DNA of 12,779 nt from Desulfobacteraceae bacterium (GTDB lineage: Bacteria > Desulfobacterota > DSM-4660 > Desulfatiglandales > Desulfatiglandaceae): positions 1-12,779 of the forward strand of contig DAOVUP010000009.1 in NCBI GenBank assembly GCA_030632525.1. Reading direction: 5' to 3'. Shown in pieces: positions 1 to 5,895 of the stretch. The notes beneath the pieces are model-generated. The model worked only from the letters and a program-made list of their open reading frames with translations. It did no database searches and was not told the origin of the DNA. The first letter of the stretch is position 1; each line of letters begins with the position of its first letter. A program made the position numbers and the translations under genes.

Positions 1-15
1 AAGTAAAAGGTAAAT

Positions 16-166
16 CAGGGTCTGTTCAGACTTTTTCGCTCGGGCTATAGCGAATCTTGTAGATCCTGTCTAAACAAGAGAAAAGGGCTTTATGATCAGT
101 TTTGGGTTTACAAGGCAGAGATTTGATGGTAATTACCTGCACGTACAAACGCGGGGGCAGACCCTG
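16..166. repeat. Pair of 9-bp inverted repeats upstream of the ABM gene
   Basis: CAGGGTCTG at 16-24 is the exact reverse complement of CAGACCCTG at 158-166. The pair brackets most of the non-coding leader before the first gene. Positions 20-36 also form a small hairpin, GTCTG-TT-CAGAC, followed by five T residues, which resembles a minimal terminator for a gene entering from the left. The arms are short and could be chance. I see no coding potential between them. Confidence 0.3.
54..76. repeat. Dispersed intergenic repeat, copy 1
   Basis: The pattern ATCTTGT, two variable bases, then ATCCTGTCTAAA, starts here. A second copy in the same orientation lies at 2242-2264, and the two agree at 20 of 23 positions by eye. 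Both are in non-coding DNA. In this copy CTTGT (56-60) and ACAAG (74-78) can pair, giving a possible stem-loop. The function is unknown. Confidence 0.5.
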
Positions 167-231
167 GATTATGAATGATCCTGGGAAAAAACAGTTCTGG
201 CCCTTTTTCCTACAAAAAGGGAGGTTGCAAA

Positions 232-528
232 ATGATCGGAGTTGTTGCGAAGCTATCCATTCAAGAGGCAAAGATTGATGAAGCCATCGATCTCATTAAG
301 GAACTCATGGCGGGTGTGGCCAAAGAAGAGGGAACCCTCTTTTATACCATGAACCAGGATAAGGCCAATCCCAACACGATCGTCATTATGGAACGCTACA
401 AGGATAAGGCGGCTTTTGATTATCATTCCTCCACTCCCCACTTCAAGGCCTTCTTTGGAAAGATCGGCGGACTCCTTGCTGGCAAACCCGACATCAGTAT
501 CATGGATGAGATCCATTCGATCGGGTAA
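232..528 (+). CDS. ABM-fold protein, putative quinol monooxygenase
   Basis: A 98-residue protein of the antibiotic biosynthesis monooxygenase (YgiN-like) family, small alpha/beta ferredoxin-like dimers that often oxidise quinols or other aromatics without cofactors. The family features visible are an N-terminal beta strand (VVAKLSI), a helix rich in Glu and Lys, the segment EEGTLFYTMNQD (residues 32-43), the strand IVIMERYKD (50-58), and AFDYHSSTPHFKAFF (61-75), whose histidines sit where the family has its conserved His pair. Length is typical. The start is ATG 232, supported by AGGGAGG at 218-224, 7 nt upstream; an upstream in-frame ATG at 175 has no such site. The gene stands alone, with repeat-rich DNA on both sides, so its substrate cannot be inferred. 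Family assignment is fairly sure; enzymatic activity is unproven. Confidence 0.85.
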   Translation: MIGVVAKLSIQEAKIDEAIDLIKELMAGVAKEEGTLFYTMNQDKANPNTIVIMERYKDKAAFDYHSSTPHFKAFFGKIGGLLAGKPDISIMDEIHSIG

Positions 529-534
529 GGGCTC

Positions 535-749
535 GCGCGAAAATAATTTCACATTTTCGCATCCCATCTTCAGGTCATCTTCAGCCGTGCCTCAATCGCA
601 GGTAAGCGAACTTGTGAGACTCCGAAATCCTCGAAATAGTACGACTATTTCTGTGGTTTTGCTCAATCGGCGCAGCCAGGTAAGCGAGCTTGCGAGACTC
701 CGAATCTAACCTAAATCTGGGCGCCAATTATAGGAACTTATTTTTGCGC
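535..749. repeat. Composite non-coding repeat element
   Basis: A 28-bp sequence at 599-626 (beginning CAGGTAAGCGAACTTG) recurs at 677-704 with two mismatches. Each copy is preceded by CTCAATCG (591-598 and 662-669). Between them GAAATAGT (633-640) and ACTATTTC (644-651) form a perfect 8-bp stem with a 3-nt loop. The second copy can also pair TCGG-CGCA (667-674) with TGCG (691-694) and CCGA (700-703). The whole block is bracketed by GCGCGAAAATAA (535-546) and its near-complement TTATTTTTGCGC (738-749), 11 of 12 matching. No credible ORF lies inside. This layout suggests a MITE-like or REP-like element, or a structured RNA; I cannot tell which. Confidence 0.5.
537..560. repeat. 8-bp perfect inverted repeat after the ABM gene
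   Basis: GCGAAAAT (537-544) and ATTTTCGC (553-560) are perfect inverted copies separated by 8 nt, and lie 9 nt after the stop codon of the ABM gene. The stem has only three G-C pairs and no T-run follows, so it would be a weak intrinsic terminator at best. It lies at the left edge of the repeat element at 535-749. Confidence 0.35.
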
Positions 750-821
750 GAACCCTAAACTGTTGCGGAAATTGCAGATTCTCACCTATTAACAATTTGC
801 ATGGATTGGGGCTCGCCCTGG

Positions 822-2036
822 TTAATATTTTGTGTCAACCAGGATTTCAGACACGAGATGTGCAAGCCTGCGAACACCTTCCTCAATTTGTGAGTCAGGC
901 ACATAACTGTAGCAGAGCCGCATGTGTTCTTTTCCGCTGCGATTGTGGTAGAACGATGGGCCTGCACCATATGCAACTGAGACGTCCTCGATTGATCTTG
1001 GCAAAAGCGCTTCAGTGTCAATTTCCTTTGGCAGGGTGACCCACGTATAAAAACCTCCTTGCGGTTTTGTCCAGTATGCACTTGTTGGAAAATAATTCTC
1101 TAAGGCGGCCAACATTGCGTCTCTTTTCCGGCGATAAATCTCAACGGCTCTGGACTTCTGCCGTTCAATCAACCCCTTTGAAGCGAAAGCTAACGCTACG
1201 TATTGTCCGATAGTTGTAGAACATTGATCCTGCCCCTGCTTGGCCAATGCTAAAGTCTCGATTAATTCTTGCGGTGCGGTGACCCAACCTATACGCACGC
1301 CTGGGTTCAAGATTTTTGAGAAAGTATTAATATGTATAACGTTCTGTGGGTCCAGGGATGCGAGCAGTGGTGGAGCTTGACCCTCAAATCGCAGATCACG
1401 GTATGCTGCATCTTCTATAATGGGCACATTATATTCAACAGCTATTTCAATAATCCTCTTTCGACGTTTTTCTGAAAGCGTAACACCGGATGGATTTTGG
1501 AATGAAGGAACCAGGTAGATAAATTTGGGACGCAATGATTCACGCCGTAGGTCTTCAAGCGTAGATTTCAGCACATCTGGCTGCATTCCTTTATCATCTA
1601 ATGGAACACCAGCAAAGCGGCCTTGATAACTTTTAATAACGTGCAGGGCAGCTAAATAAGCCGGTTCGCCTACAATTGCAATATCGCCAGGATCCAGCAA
1701 AACTTTGCAAATCAGGTCTAAAGCTGCAATACCGCCTGTTGTCACCAGGCATTCATCAACCTTCGAAGGTCTGCCTGACTGTGTCATATGTTCTGCCAGC
1801 CATTCTCTAAAAGGGGTAATGCCGACTGTCGGTCCATAGCCCAACGCGTCTCTCCCCCTTTGGGCTAGAACCTCTTTAAAGGTTTCCTTGATTTCCTCCA
1901 AGAGAAAAGTTGCCGGATCGGGAAGTCCACCGGCGAAAGAGATGATCTCAGGCTGTTCAGCCAGTTTCAACATTTCAGCAACATCCGAATGTCCCATTGA
2001 ATCTATACGACTGGAATAGAGGGTGTTCCACTTCAT
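822..2036 (-). CDS. PLP-dependent aminotransferase, class I/II fold
   Basis: A 404-residue fold-type I aminotransferase of the group that includes 2-aminoadipate and aromatic or branched-chain aminotransferases (LysN/AroJ-like, also the catalytic half of MocR regulators). Visible features: the N-terminal substrate loop SFAGGLPDPATF (residues 33-44), YGPTVG (67-72), TTGGIAALDL for phosphate binding (99-108), FQNPSG with Asn181, EDAAY with Asp209 to pair with the pyridine nitrogen, the Schiff-base lysine Lys241 in FSKILNPGVRIGW, and Arg373 in HMRLCYS for the substrate carboxylate. There is no GntR-type DNA-binding domain, so this is an enzyme and not a MocR regulator. The start at 2036 is supported by AGGAG (2047-2051); a longer reading from 2093 adds a non-conserved, Cys/Arg-rich stretch. 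It diverges from the helicase gene. The true substrate is unknown. Confidence 0.92.
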   Translation of the reverse strand: MKWNTLYSSRIDSMGHSDVAEMLKLAEQPEIISFAGGLPDPATFLLEEIKETFKEVLAQRGRDALGYGPTVGITPFREWLAEHMTQSGRPSKVDECLVTTGGIAALDLICKVLLDPGDIAIVGEPAYLAALHVIKSYQGRFAGVPLDDKGMQPDVLKSTLEDLRRESLRPKFIYLVPSFQNPSGVTLSEKRRKRIIEIAVEYNVPIIEDAAYRDLRFEGQAPPLLASLDPQNVIHINTFSKILNPGVRIGWVTAPQELIETLALAKQGQDQCSTTIGQYVALAFASKGLIERQKSRAVEIYRRKRDAMLAALENYFPTSAYWTKPQGGFYTWVTLPKEIDTEALLPRSIEDVSVAYGAGPSFYHNRSGKEHMRLCYSYVPDSQIEEGVRRLAHLVSEILVDTKY

Positions 2037-2126
2037 TTCGTCTGATCTCCTGCAACGGAGTGTTATTTTGCACTTTGATAAACTATTGCCCATGCATTTT
2101 AAAAGGTCTCATTTTTTCTATCAGAA

Positions 2127-2135
2127 TGCTATAAT
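2127..2135 (+). promoter_or_regulatory. Extended -10 promoter, probably for the helicase
   Basis: TGcTATAAT is a perfect extended -10 element reading rightward. No -35 match stands 17 bp upstream (TCTCAT at 2107-2112), as is usual for extended -10 promoters. GAATGC occurs at 2124-2129, overlapping the element, and again at 2144-2149, exactly 20 bp apart, as an operator might. A transcript from here would have a leader of roughly 190 nt before the helicase start. Confidence 0.5.
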
Positions 2136-2146
2136 GTACTGCGGAA

Positions 2147-2228
2147 TGCAACAAAAAGCTGCAAAATGTCCTGTCTTCGTTATCCTCTCGGTTTTTAGCA
2201 GTTTCATCTGGAAACAGTGCAACAAAAA
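2147..2228. repeat. 11-bp direct repeats in the aminotransferase-helicase spacer
   Basis: TGCAACAAAAA occurs at 2147-2157 and at 2218-2228, 71 bp apart; TGCAAC alone also occurs at 2051-2056. All lie in the spacer between the divergent genes. They could be regulator sites or simple A-rich coincidence. The rest of this spacer (2037-2333) shows no credible gene. Confidence 0.3.
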
Positions 2229-2241
2229 AAGACTCCAGTAC

Positions 2242-2264
2242 ATCTTGTGTATCCTGTCTAAAAA
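2242..2264. repeat. Dispersed intergenic repeat, copy 2
   Basis: Second copy of the element at 54-76, in the same orientation: ATCTTGT, two variable bases, then ATCCTGTCTAAA. It lies between the likely promoter and the start of the helicase gene, so it would be transcribed in the helicase leader. Confidence 0.5.
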
Positions 2265-2333
2265 TGGGACAATACAACGACCAATTTTGCTGTCTGTTTT
2301 TCTAAACCCCGATAATACAGGATCAAATCAAAG

Positions 2334-3989
2334 TTGGAACCAAATGACGCTTCTAACAGGTCTTTCAGTCTTCGCGATTACCAGCGTGAATGTCTGACTG
2401 CCATCAGGGACCGCTATTTAGCCGGAGTGCGGCGACAGCTCACATGCCTTCCTACCGGGTCTGGAAAGACCGTTATCTTTGCCGAATTCCCCAATTTCTT
2501 TCGGATGAAGAAACAGATGTTAGTGCTCGCCCACCGTGCCGAGCTGCTCGATCAGGCGTGCGATAAGCTGCGGCAGGCAAACCCTGAACTGCGTGTTGAG
2601 ATCGAACAGGCAGGGCGGGTTGCCGACCCTGACAGTCATGTGGTGGTGGCGAGTGTACCCACTTTGGGTCGAAAGGGTTCCGGACGTCTTCCCCGTCTTG
2701 ACCCGGATCGGTTCTTCCTGATTGTGGTGGATGAGGCGCACCACGCTACGGCAAAGACCTACCGAAGAATACTAAAATATTTTGGAGTGTTTGAACCGGA
2801 TACACCAAAGCTGGTTGTGGGCTTTACTGCCACCCCCAAGCGCGGCGATGGAGAAGGGCTCGATGCGGTCTTCGAGGAGATCGTTTTTTCGCGCACACTT
2901 CCTGAAATGATCGGTGCTGGCTATCTTGCACCGGTGGCGGGATTTCGGGTGGAGACTGATGTTGATCTTTCCCGGGTCAAGACCCGTATGGGTGATTTTG
3001 TCGTTTCCCACCTGTCACAGGCCGTGAATATCGAGCAGCGCAACCGCCTTGTGGTCGATGTATTCAGCTCTCGTCTTAAAGAGAGACAGACCCTATGCTT
3101 TTGTGTGGATGTGGCCCATGCACACTCCGTTGCGACTGCGTTTAATGCCGGGGGTATCCGCGCAGGTGCTGTAACCGGCGATATGGACCGTTCAGAGCGG
3201 ACTAAAATCCTGACTGACTTTCGCAGGGGCAGGATAAGAGTCCTTGCAAACTGCATGGTACTTACCGAGGGCTATGATGAGCCTTCAGTGGAGGGGATTA
3301 TCTTAGCGCGTCCCACTAAATCCACCCTTCTATATACACAGATGATCGGCAGAGGGACCAGACTCCATCCAGGGAAGGAGAACGTAACGGTCATTGACAT
3401 AGTGGATGCGACCCGCGAACACAGCCTCACGACACTCCCGGGTCTTTTCGGCTTTTCAGGGGAGTTTGACCTTGAGGGGCATACTGCGGATGAAGTGCAG
3501 AGGGCCTTGCGATGGGCAGAAACCTACCGCCCATGGGTTCCGGTCAATGAAGCGAAGTCTCTCTCTGATCTGCGGTATCGCTGCAAGCGGATCAACCTTC
3601 TTGATCTGGAGACCCCTTCGGAGGTATCAGGATTTTCACGGTTTGCCTGGGTGTGCACCGGCAAGGGGATTTATCGGTTAGGCCTGGCAGGGGGCCGGGC
3701 GATTTTAATTACGTCGACGATTTTGGGAGAATGCGAGGCCGTGATGAGCGATCGGGGGCAAGAGACCCTCCTGTTGAGCAGGAGAGACCTCAAGGCGGCC
3801 GTTATGGGTGCTGAAAAACATGTCAGGAAAAATCTGCCCGAGTCTGTCGGGCTGGTCATGAGGAATACGCGCTGGCGACGTCAGCCCGCCACAGAAAAGC
3901 AGACAAGCGTACTCCGGAGCAAGAAGCTCGATGTGCCGGAGGGATTGACCAAGGGGCAGGCAAGCCATTTGATCGGTATGCTGTCATAA
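2334..3989 (+). CDS. Superfamily II DEAH-type helicase (COG1061, XPB/SSL2-like)
   Basis: A 551-residue ATP-dependent nucleic-acid helicase or translocase. Helicase motifs in order: a Q-motif-like RDYQREC (14-20), Walker A PTGSGKT (40-46), DEAH box 133-136 in VVDEAHH, motif III TAT (165-167), and motif VI QMIGRGTR (336-343) followed by the usual VIDIVD. Residues from about 385 have no function I recognise. The last 35, with TEKQTSVLRSKKL and LTKGQASHLI, resemble a short C-terminal tail that I recall from phage and plasmid nucleic-acid enzymes. The start is TTG 2334: an in-frame stop at 2313-2315 rules out a longer protein, and no ATG precedes the Q motif in frame. The ribosome site is weak (AGG at 2319-2321). 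The gene ends 2 nt from the stop codon of the convergent crotonase gene, leaving no room for a terminator. A role in repair, defence or a mobile element is possible; none is shown. Confidence 0.9.
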   Translation: MEPNDASNRSFSLRDYQRECLTAIRDRYLAGVRRQLTCLPTGSGKTVIFAEFPNFFRMKKQMLVLAHRAELLDQACDKLRQANPELRVEIEQAGRVADPDSHVVVASVPTLGRKGSGRLPRLDPDRFFLIVVDEAHHATAKTYRRILKYFGVFEPDTPKLVVGFTATPKRGDGEGLDAVFEEIVFSRTLPEMIGAGYLAPVAGFRVETDVDLSRVKTRMGDFVVSHLSQAVNIEQRNRLVVDVFSSRLKERQTLCFCVDVAHAHSVATAFNAGGIRAGAVTGDMDRSERTKILTDFRRGRIRVLANCMVLTEGYDEPSVEGIILARPTKSTLLYTQMIGRGTRLHPGKENVTVIDIVDATREHSLTTLPGLFGFSGEFDLEGHTADEVQRALRWAETYRPWVPVNEAKSLSDLRYRCKRINLLDLETPSEVSGFSRFAWVCTGKGIYRLGLAGGRAILITSTILGECEAVMSDRGQETLLLSRRDLKAAVMGAEKHVRKNLPESVGLVMRNTRWRRQPATEKQTSVLRSKKLDVPEGLTKGQASHLIGMLS

Positions 3990-3991
3990 AA

Positions 3992-4771
3992 TCAAAAATA
4001 TCTGCTTGCCTTTCCCTTTTCTCCAAGCTTTCCACGCAGGACCAAAAGGGTTTGGTTTCTGTCCTCCATATTTAGGACCTGCTCCAAGCCCCCTGCATCG
4101 ATACTCATATTAATCGCTTCCTTGGTCAAACGGAGGCCCATGGGGTTTTTGCTGTTCATTGTGCGAGCCAGTTCGAGGGCTGTCTCCATCAGCTGATCGG
4201 GCTCCACCAACCGGCTGGCAAGACCTAAAGATATTGCTTCCTCCGCCGACATGAAATCCCCTGTGAGCATGAATTCGTATGCCCTTCCCGCTCCAATAAA
4301 ACGGGGCAGAAAATAGCTGCACGCCATATCGGCTCCGCCGAGTCCTATGTTTATGAAGGCCGCAGAAAAACGGGACTCGTTGCTGATCACCCTCAGATCA
4401 GATGCAAGGGCAAAGCTGAAACCCAGACCCACCGCTGCGCCATGGACAGCGCATATGATAGGCTGGGGCACCTGACGCATGGCCAGGTTAAGACGCGCCA
4501 GCCGGGTCTGAAACCTGTAAAACATATCGGTATCCATTTCGGGCATAATCTTCATGACTGATTTCATATCCAGCCCGGCGCAGAAATTTCTCTTCCCGTT
4601 TCCTCTCAGAATAATGACGTGCGTATCAAGATCGTAGAGCCGATCTCTCCAGAACGACTCTAACTCTTCCGCCATTTCTTCATTGACCGAGTTAAACCTT
4701 CGGGGGCGGTTGAGGGATATGACCCCGATGCCATCTTCTACCATTTCGTACTCTATGGTTTCATAATTCAT
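3992..4771 (-). CDS. Enoyl-CoA hydratase/isomerase family (crotonase fold) protein
   Basis: A 259-residue crotonase-superfamily protein, the usual length. It has NRPRRFNSVN (21-30), the first oxyanion-hole segment FCAGLDMKS (63-71), and the second, HGAAVGLGFSFALASDLRV (110-128). LTGDFMSAEEAISLGL (169-184) is the standard C-terminal helix region. Aligned by eye to rat mitochondrial hydratase, the two catalytic glutamates (Glu144 and Glu164) fall on Ser119 and Phe139, so ordinary hydration of enoyl-CoA is doubtful. Asp148, in LGGADMACSYFLPR, is near where dienoyl-CoA isomerases have a catalytic Asp, but one residue off. CoA-thioester binding remains likely. The start codon lies 3 nt after the stop of the methyltransferase gene and follows AAAGAGG, so this is the last gene of a coupled four-gene operon. 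It may be an isomerase, a thioester hydrolase, or a non-catalytic binder. Confidence 0.9.
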   Translation of the reverse strand: MNYETIEYEMVEDGIGVISLNRPRRFNSVNEEMAEELESFWRDRLYDLDTHVIILRGNGKRNFCAGLDMKSVMKIMPEMDTDMFYRFQTRLARLNLAMRQVPQPIICAVHGAAVGLGFSFALASDLRVISNESRFSAAFINIGLGGADMACSYFLPRFIGAGRAYEFMLTGDFMSAEEAISLGLASRLVEPDQLMETALELARTMNSKNPMGLRLTKEAINMSIDAGGLEQVLNMEDRNQTLLVLRGKLGEKGKASRYF

Positions 4772-4774
4772 AGT

Positions 4775-5389
4775 TCAGGCCTCTTTCTGATAAAGGGCTA
4801 AGATTCCTTCCATGGGGCTTAGATTTTGTAGCAGGCGAAACCCTGGATATTTTGGCAGGATTTTGTTTAGACCGTATACCATGAATATGGAACCTTTTTT
4901 GGCCCTTTCTGCCAACATCTCAGCAAACTCCTCATGCATTATAAGATAAGTGTAAAAGAGGTCAAAGGACTCAATGCCTGTGCCCGTCTTGCGTGTAATC
5001 GAGTCATGAAGGGTTTTGTCAGTGGAATCTCCGTGGAATAAAAAGATATTTGCGGGAGGAGATAGAAGACCTTTTTGTTGAAGAGTGTTCTCAAGTTCGC
5101 CCCGCAAAGGGTCGTACTCTTCGAGGGTCCATTCGTCAAGCTCTATGCCGACAGAGAGCTTGACAAGATAACTGAAAAATAGATTTACTCTACCATCAGC
5201 GCACCCCAGATCCAGAAAGGAGGTTTCATCAGGTTTTATTATCTCTTCACCAATAAGACGATCTACACAGGCAAGTAATGTCATCAGATCGGTAGATCTC
5301 CTAAATCCCAAAGGGCCCACAGCACCCACTTTTCTCCGGTCATAGAACTCGGCAACATTGGCGAGGCTTTTCTTCAGGCGTTGGTCCAT
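4775..5389 (-). CDS. Class I SAM-dependent methyltransferase-like protein
   Basis: A 204-residue protein with a Rossmann-type SAM-binding core. Motif I is LDLGCADG (59-66), followed by the acidic strand end GIELD (81-85) that normally holds the SAM ribose. A later FLFHGDST (about 116-123) matches the post-II Asp loop, and FDLFYTYL (about 142-149) fits motif IV. There is no NPPY or other signature of a DNA, rRNA or protein-specific class, so the substrate is unknown. The first 55 residues are helical and Arg/Lys-rich. The start at 5389 has a strong GAGGAA site immediately upstream. It overlaps the Cys-rich gene by 16 nt and is followed 3 nt later by the crotonase gene, so it is translated from the same message. 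It has no relation I can see to fatty-acid or CoA metabolism beyond its neighbour. Confidence 0.75.
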   Translation of the reverse strand: MDQRLKKSLANVAEFYDRRKVGAVGPLGFRRSTDLMTLLACVDRLIGEEIIKPDETSFLDLGCADGRVNLFFSYLVKLSVGIELDEWTLEEYDPLRGELENTLQQKGLLSPPANIFLFHGDSTDKTLHDSITRKTGTGIESFDLFYTYLIMHEEFAEMLAERAKKGSIFMVYGLNKILPKYPGFRLLQNLSPMEGILALYQKEA

Positions 5390-5895
5390 TTCCTCAAAAC
5401 CGTCTTAATGCTTTCATGGAGCATAAAAAGGGTGTTCACTTCCTCACCCTCCTTTTCTCTGAGTTCCATTATTGCGTGTGGGTCGATTAAATCAGCTATT
5501 TTTTTGCAGAGATAATTGATGCAGATTATATGGCGTGCCATAAGGAGGCATCCGCTTTTTCCTAAAAGGAAACAACTGTTGGTCTGCTGCCTTGTTTTGG
5601 GGAGTTTAACGCCGAGAAGGAGATTGATAAGGAGGAGCCAGCCGTCGTACCTGTTTTCAAGCCCGGCCCCGCAGCAGGAGCCACCCTCCTTTTGGTCACA
5701 TTGCCTGCATACCTCCACGATCCCTGTCAGAGCCATTTCCCTGCGGGAAGCAATTACGGCGGCCTTCAGATCTATCAGGAGATCAACGAGCTTCTTTTCT
5801 TTGAGAAGATTGTCTCCAAACTCCTGATAACAGTGCTGGGCCCAGGCAATCTTTTCCTCAATGGGGCTTGAAAGGGATATCTGTTTCAGGATCAT
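5374..5895 (-). CDS. Cys-rich protein, possible metal or Fe-S binder
   Basis: A 173-residue protein that I do not recognise with certainty. It has nine cysteines: C22, C63, C66, C74, C75, C108, C116, C125 and C130. The core is CRQC-x7-CCG (63-76), then SCFLLGKSGCLL (107-118) and ICINYLC (124-130). This order (CxxC, CC, then C..L..G.C and a final C-rich turn) is reminiscent of the YkgJ/CxxCxxCC family of presumed zinc- or iron-binding proteins, though the spacing differs. The N-terminal 55 residues and C-terminal 40 are helical and charged. There is no signal peptide; LLLINLLLGV (87-96) is hydrophobic but too short to be a sure membrane segment. Its ATG overlaps the stop of the Lon-like gene as ATGA, with a purine-rich AAGAAGAG upstream, so the two are translationally coupled. 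Confidence 0.75.
   Translation of the reverse strand: MILKQISLSSPIEEKIAWAQHCYQEFGDNLLKEKKLVDLLIDLKAAVIASRREMALTGIVEVCRQCDQKEGGSCCGAGLENRYDGWLLLINLLLGVKLPKTRQQTNSCFLLGKSGCLLMARHIICINYLCKKIADLIDPHAIMELREKEGEEVNTLFMLHESIKTVLRKWTNA

Noticed and set aside
20..36. Terminator-like hairpin GTCTG-TT-CAGAC with five T
   Set aside because: Stem is 5 bp with a 2-nt loop; no upstream gene is visible in the window to be terminated.
253..567. 104-residue reading frame opposite the ABM gene
   Set aside because: Antisense shadow of a well-supported gene; no ribosome site or recognisable domain.
416..709. 97-residue frame covering the repeat element after the ABM gene
   Set aside because: Overlaps the ABM gene out of frame, and its sequence is just the translated 28-mer repeats (VSELVRL and VSELARL); no ribosome site.
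808..818. GC-rich hairpin just past the aminotransferase stop
   Set aside because: Four-bp stem with a 2-nt loop and no T-run; too weak to call a terminator.
2065..2167. 8-bp inverted repeat ATTTTGCA / TGCAAAAT in the divergent spacer
   Set aside because: Short, A/T-rich arms 87 bp apart; expected by chance in this composition.
2023..2397. 124-residue plus-strand frame across the aminotransferase-helicase spacer
   Set aside because: Overlaps the ends of two solid genes, is low in complexity and has no recognisable domain.
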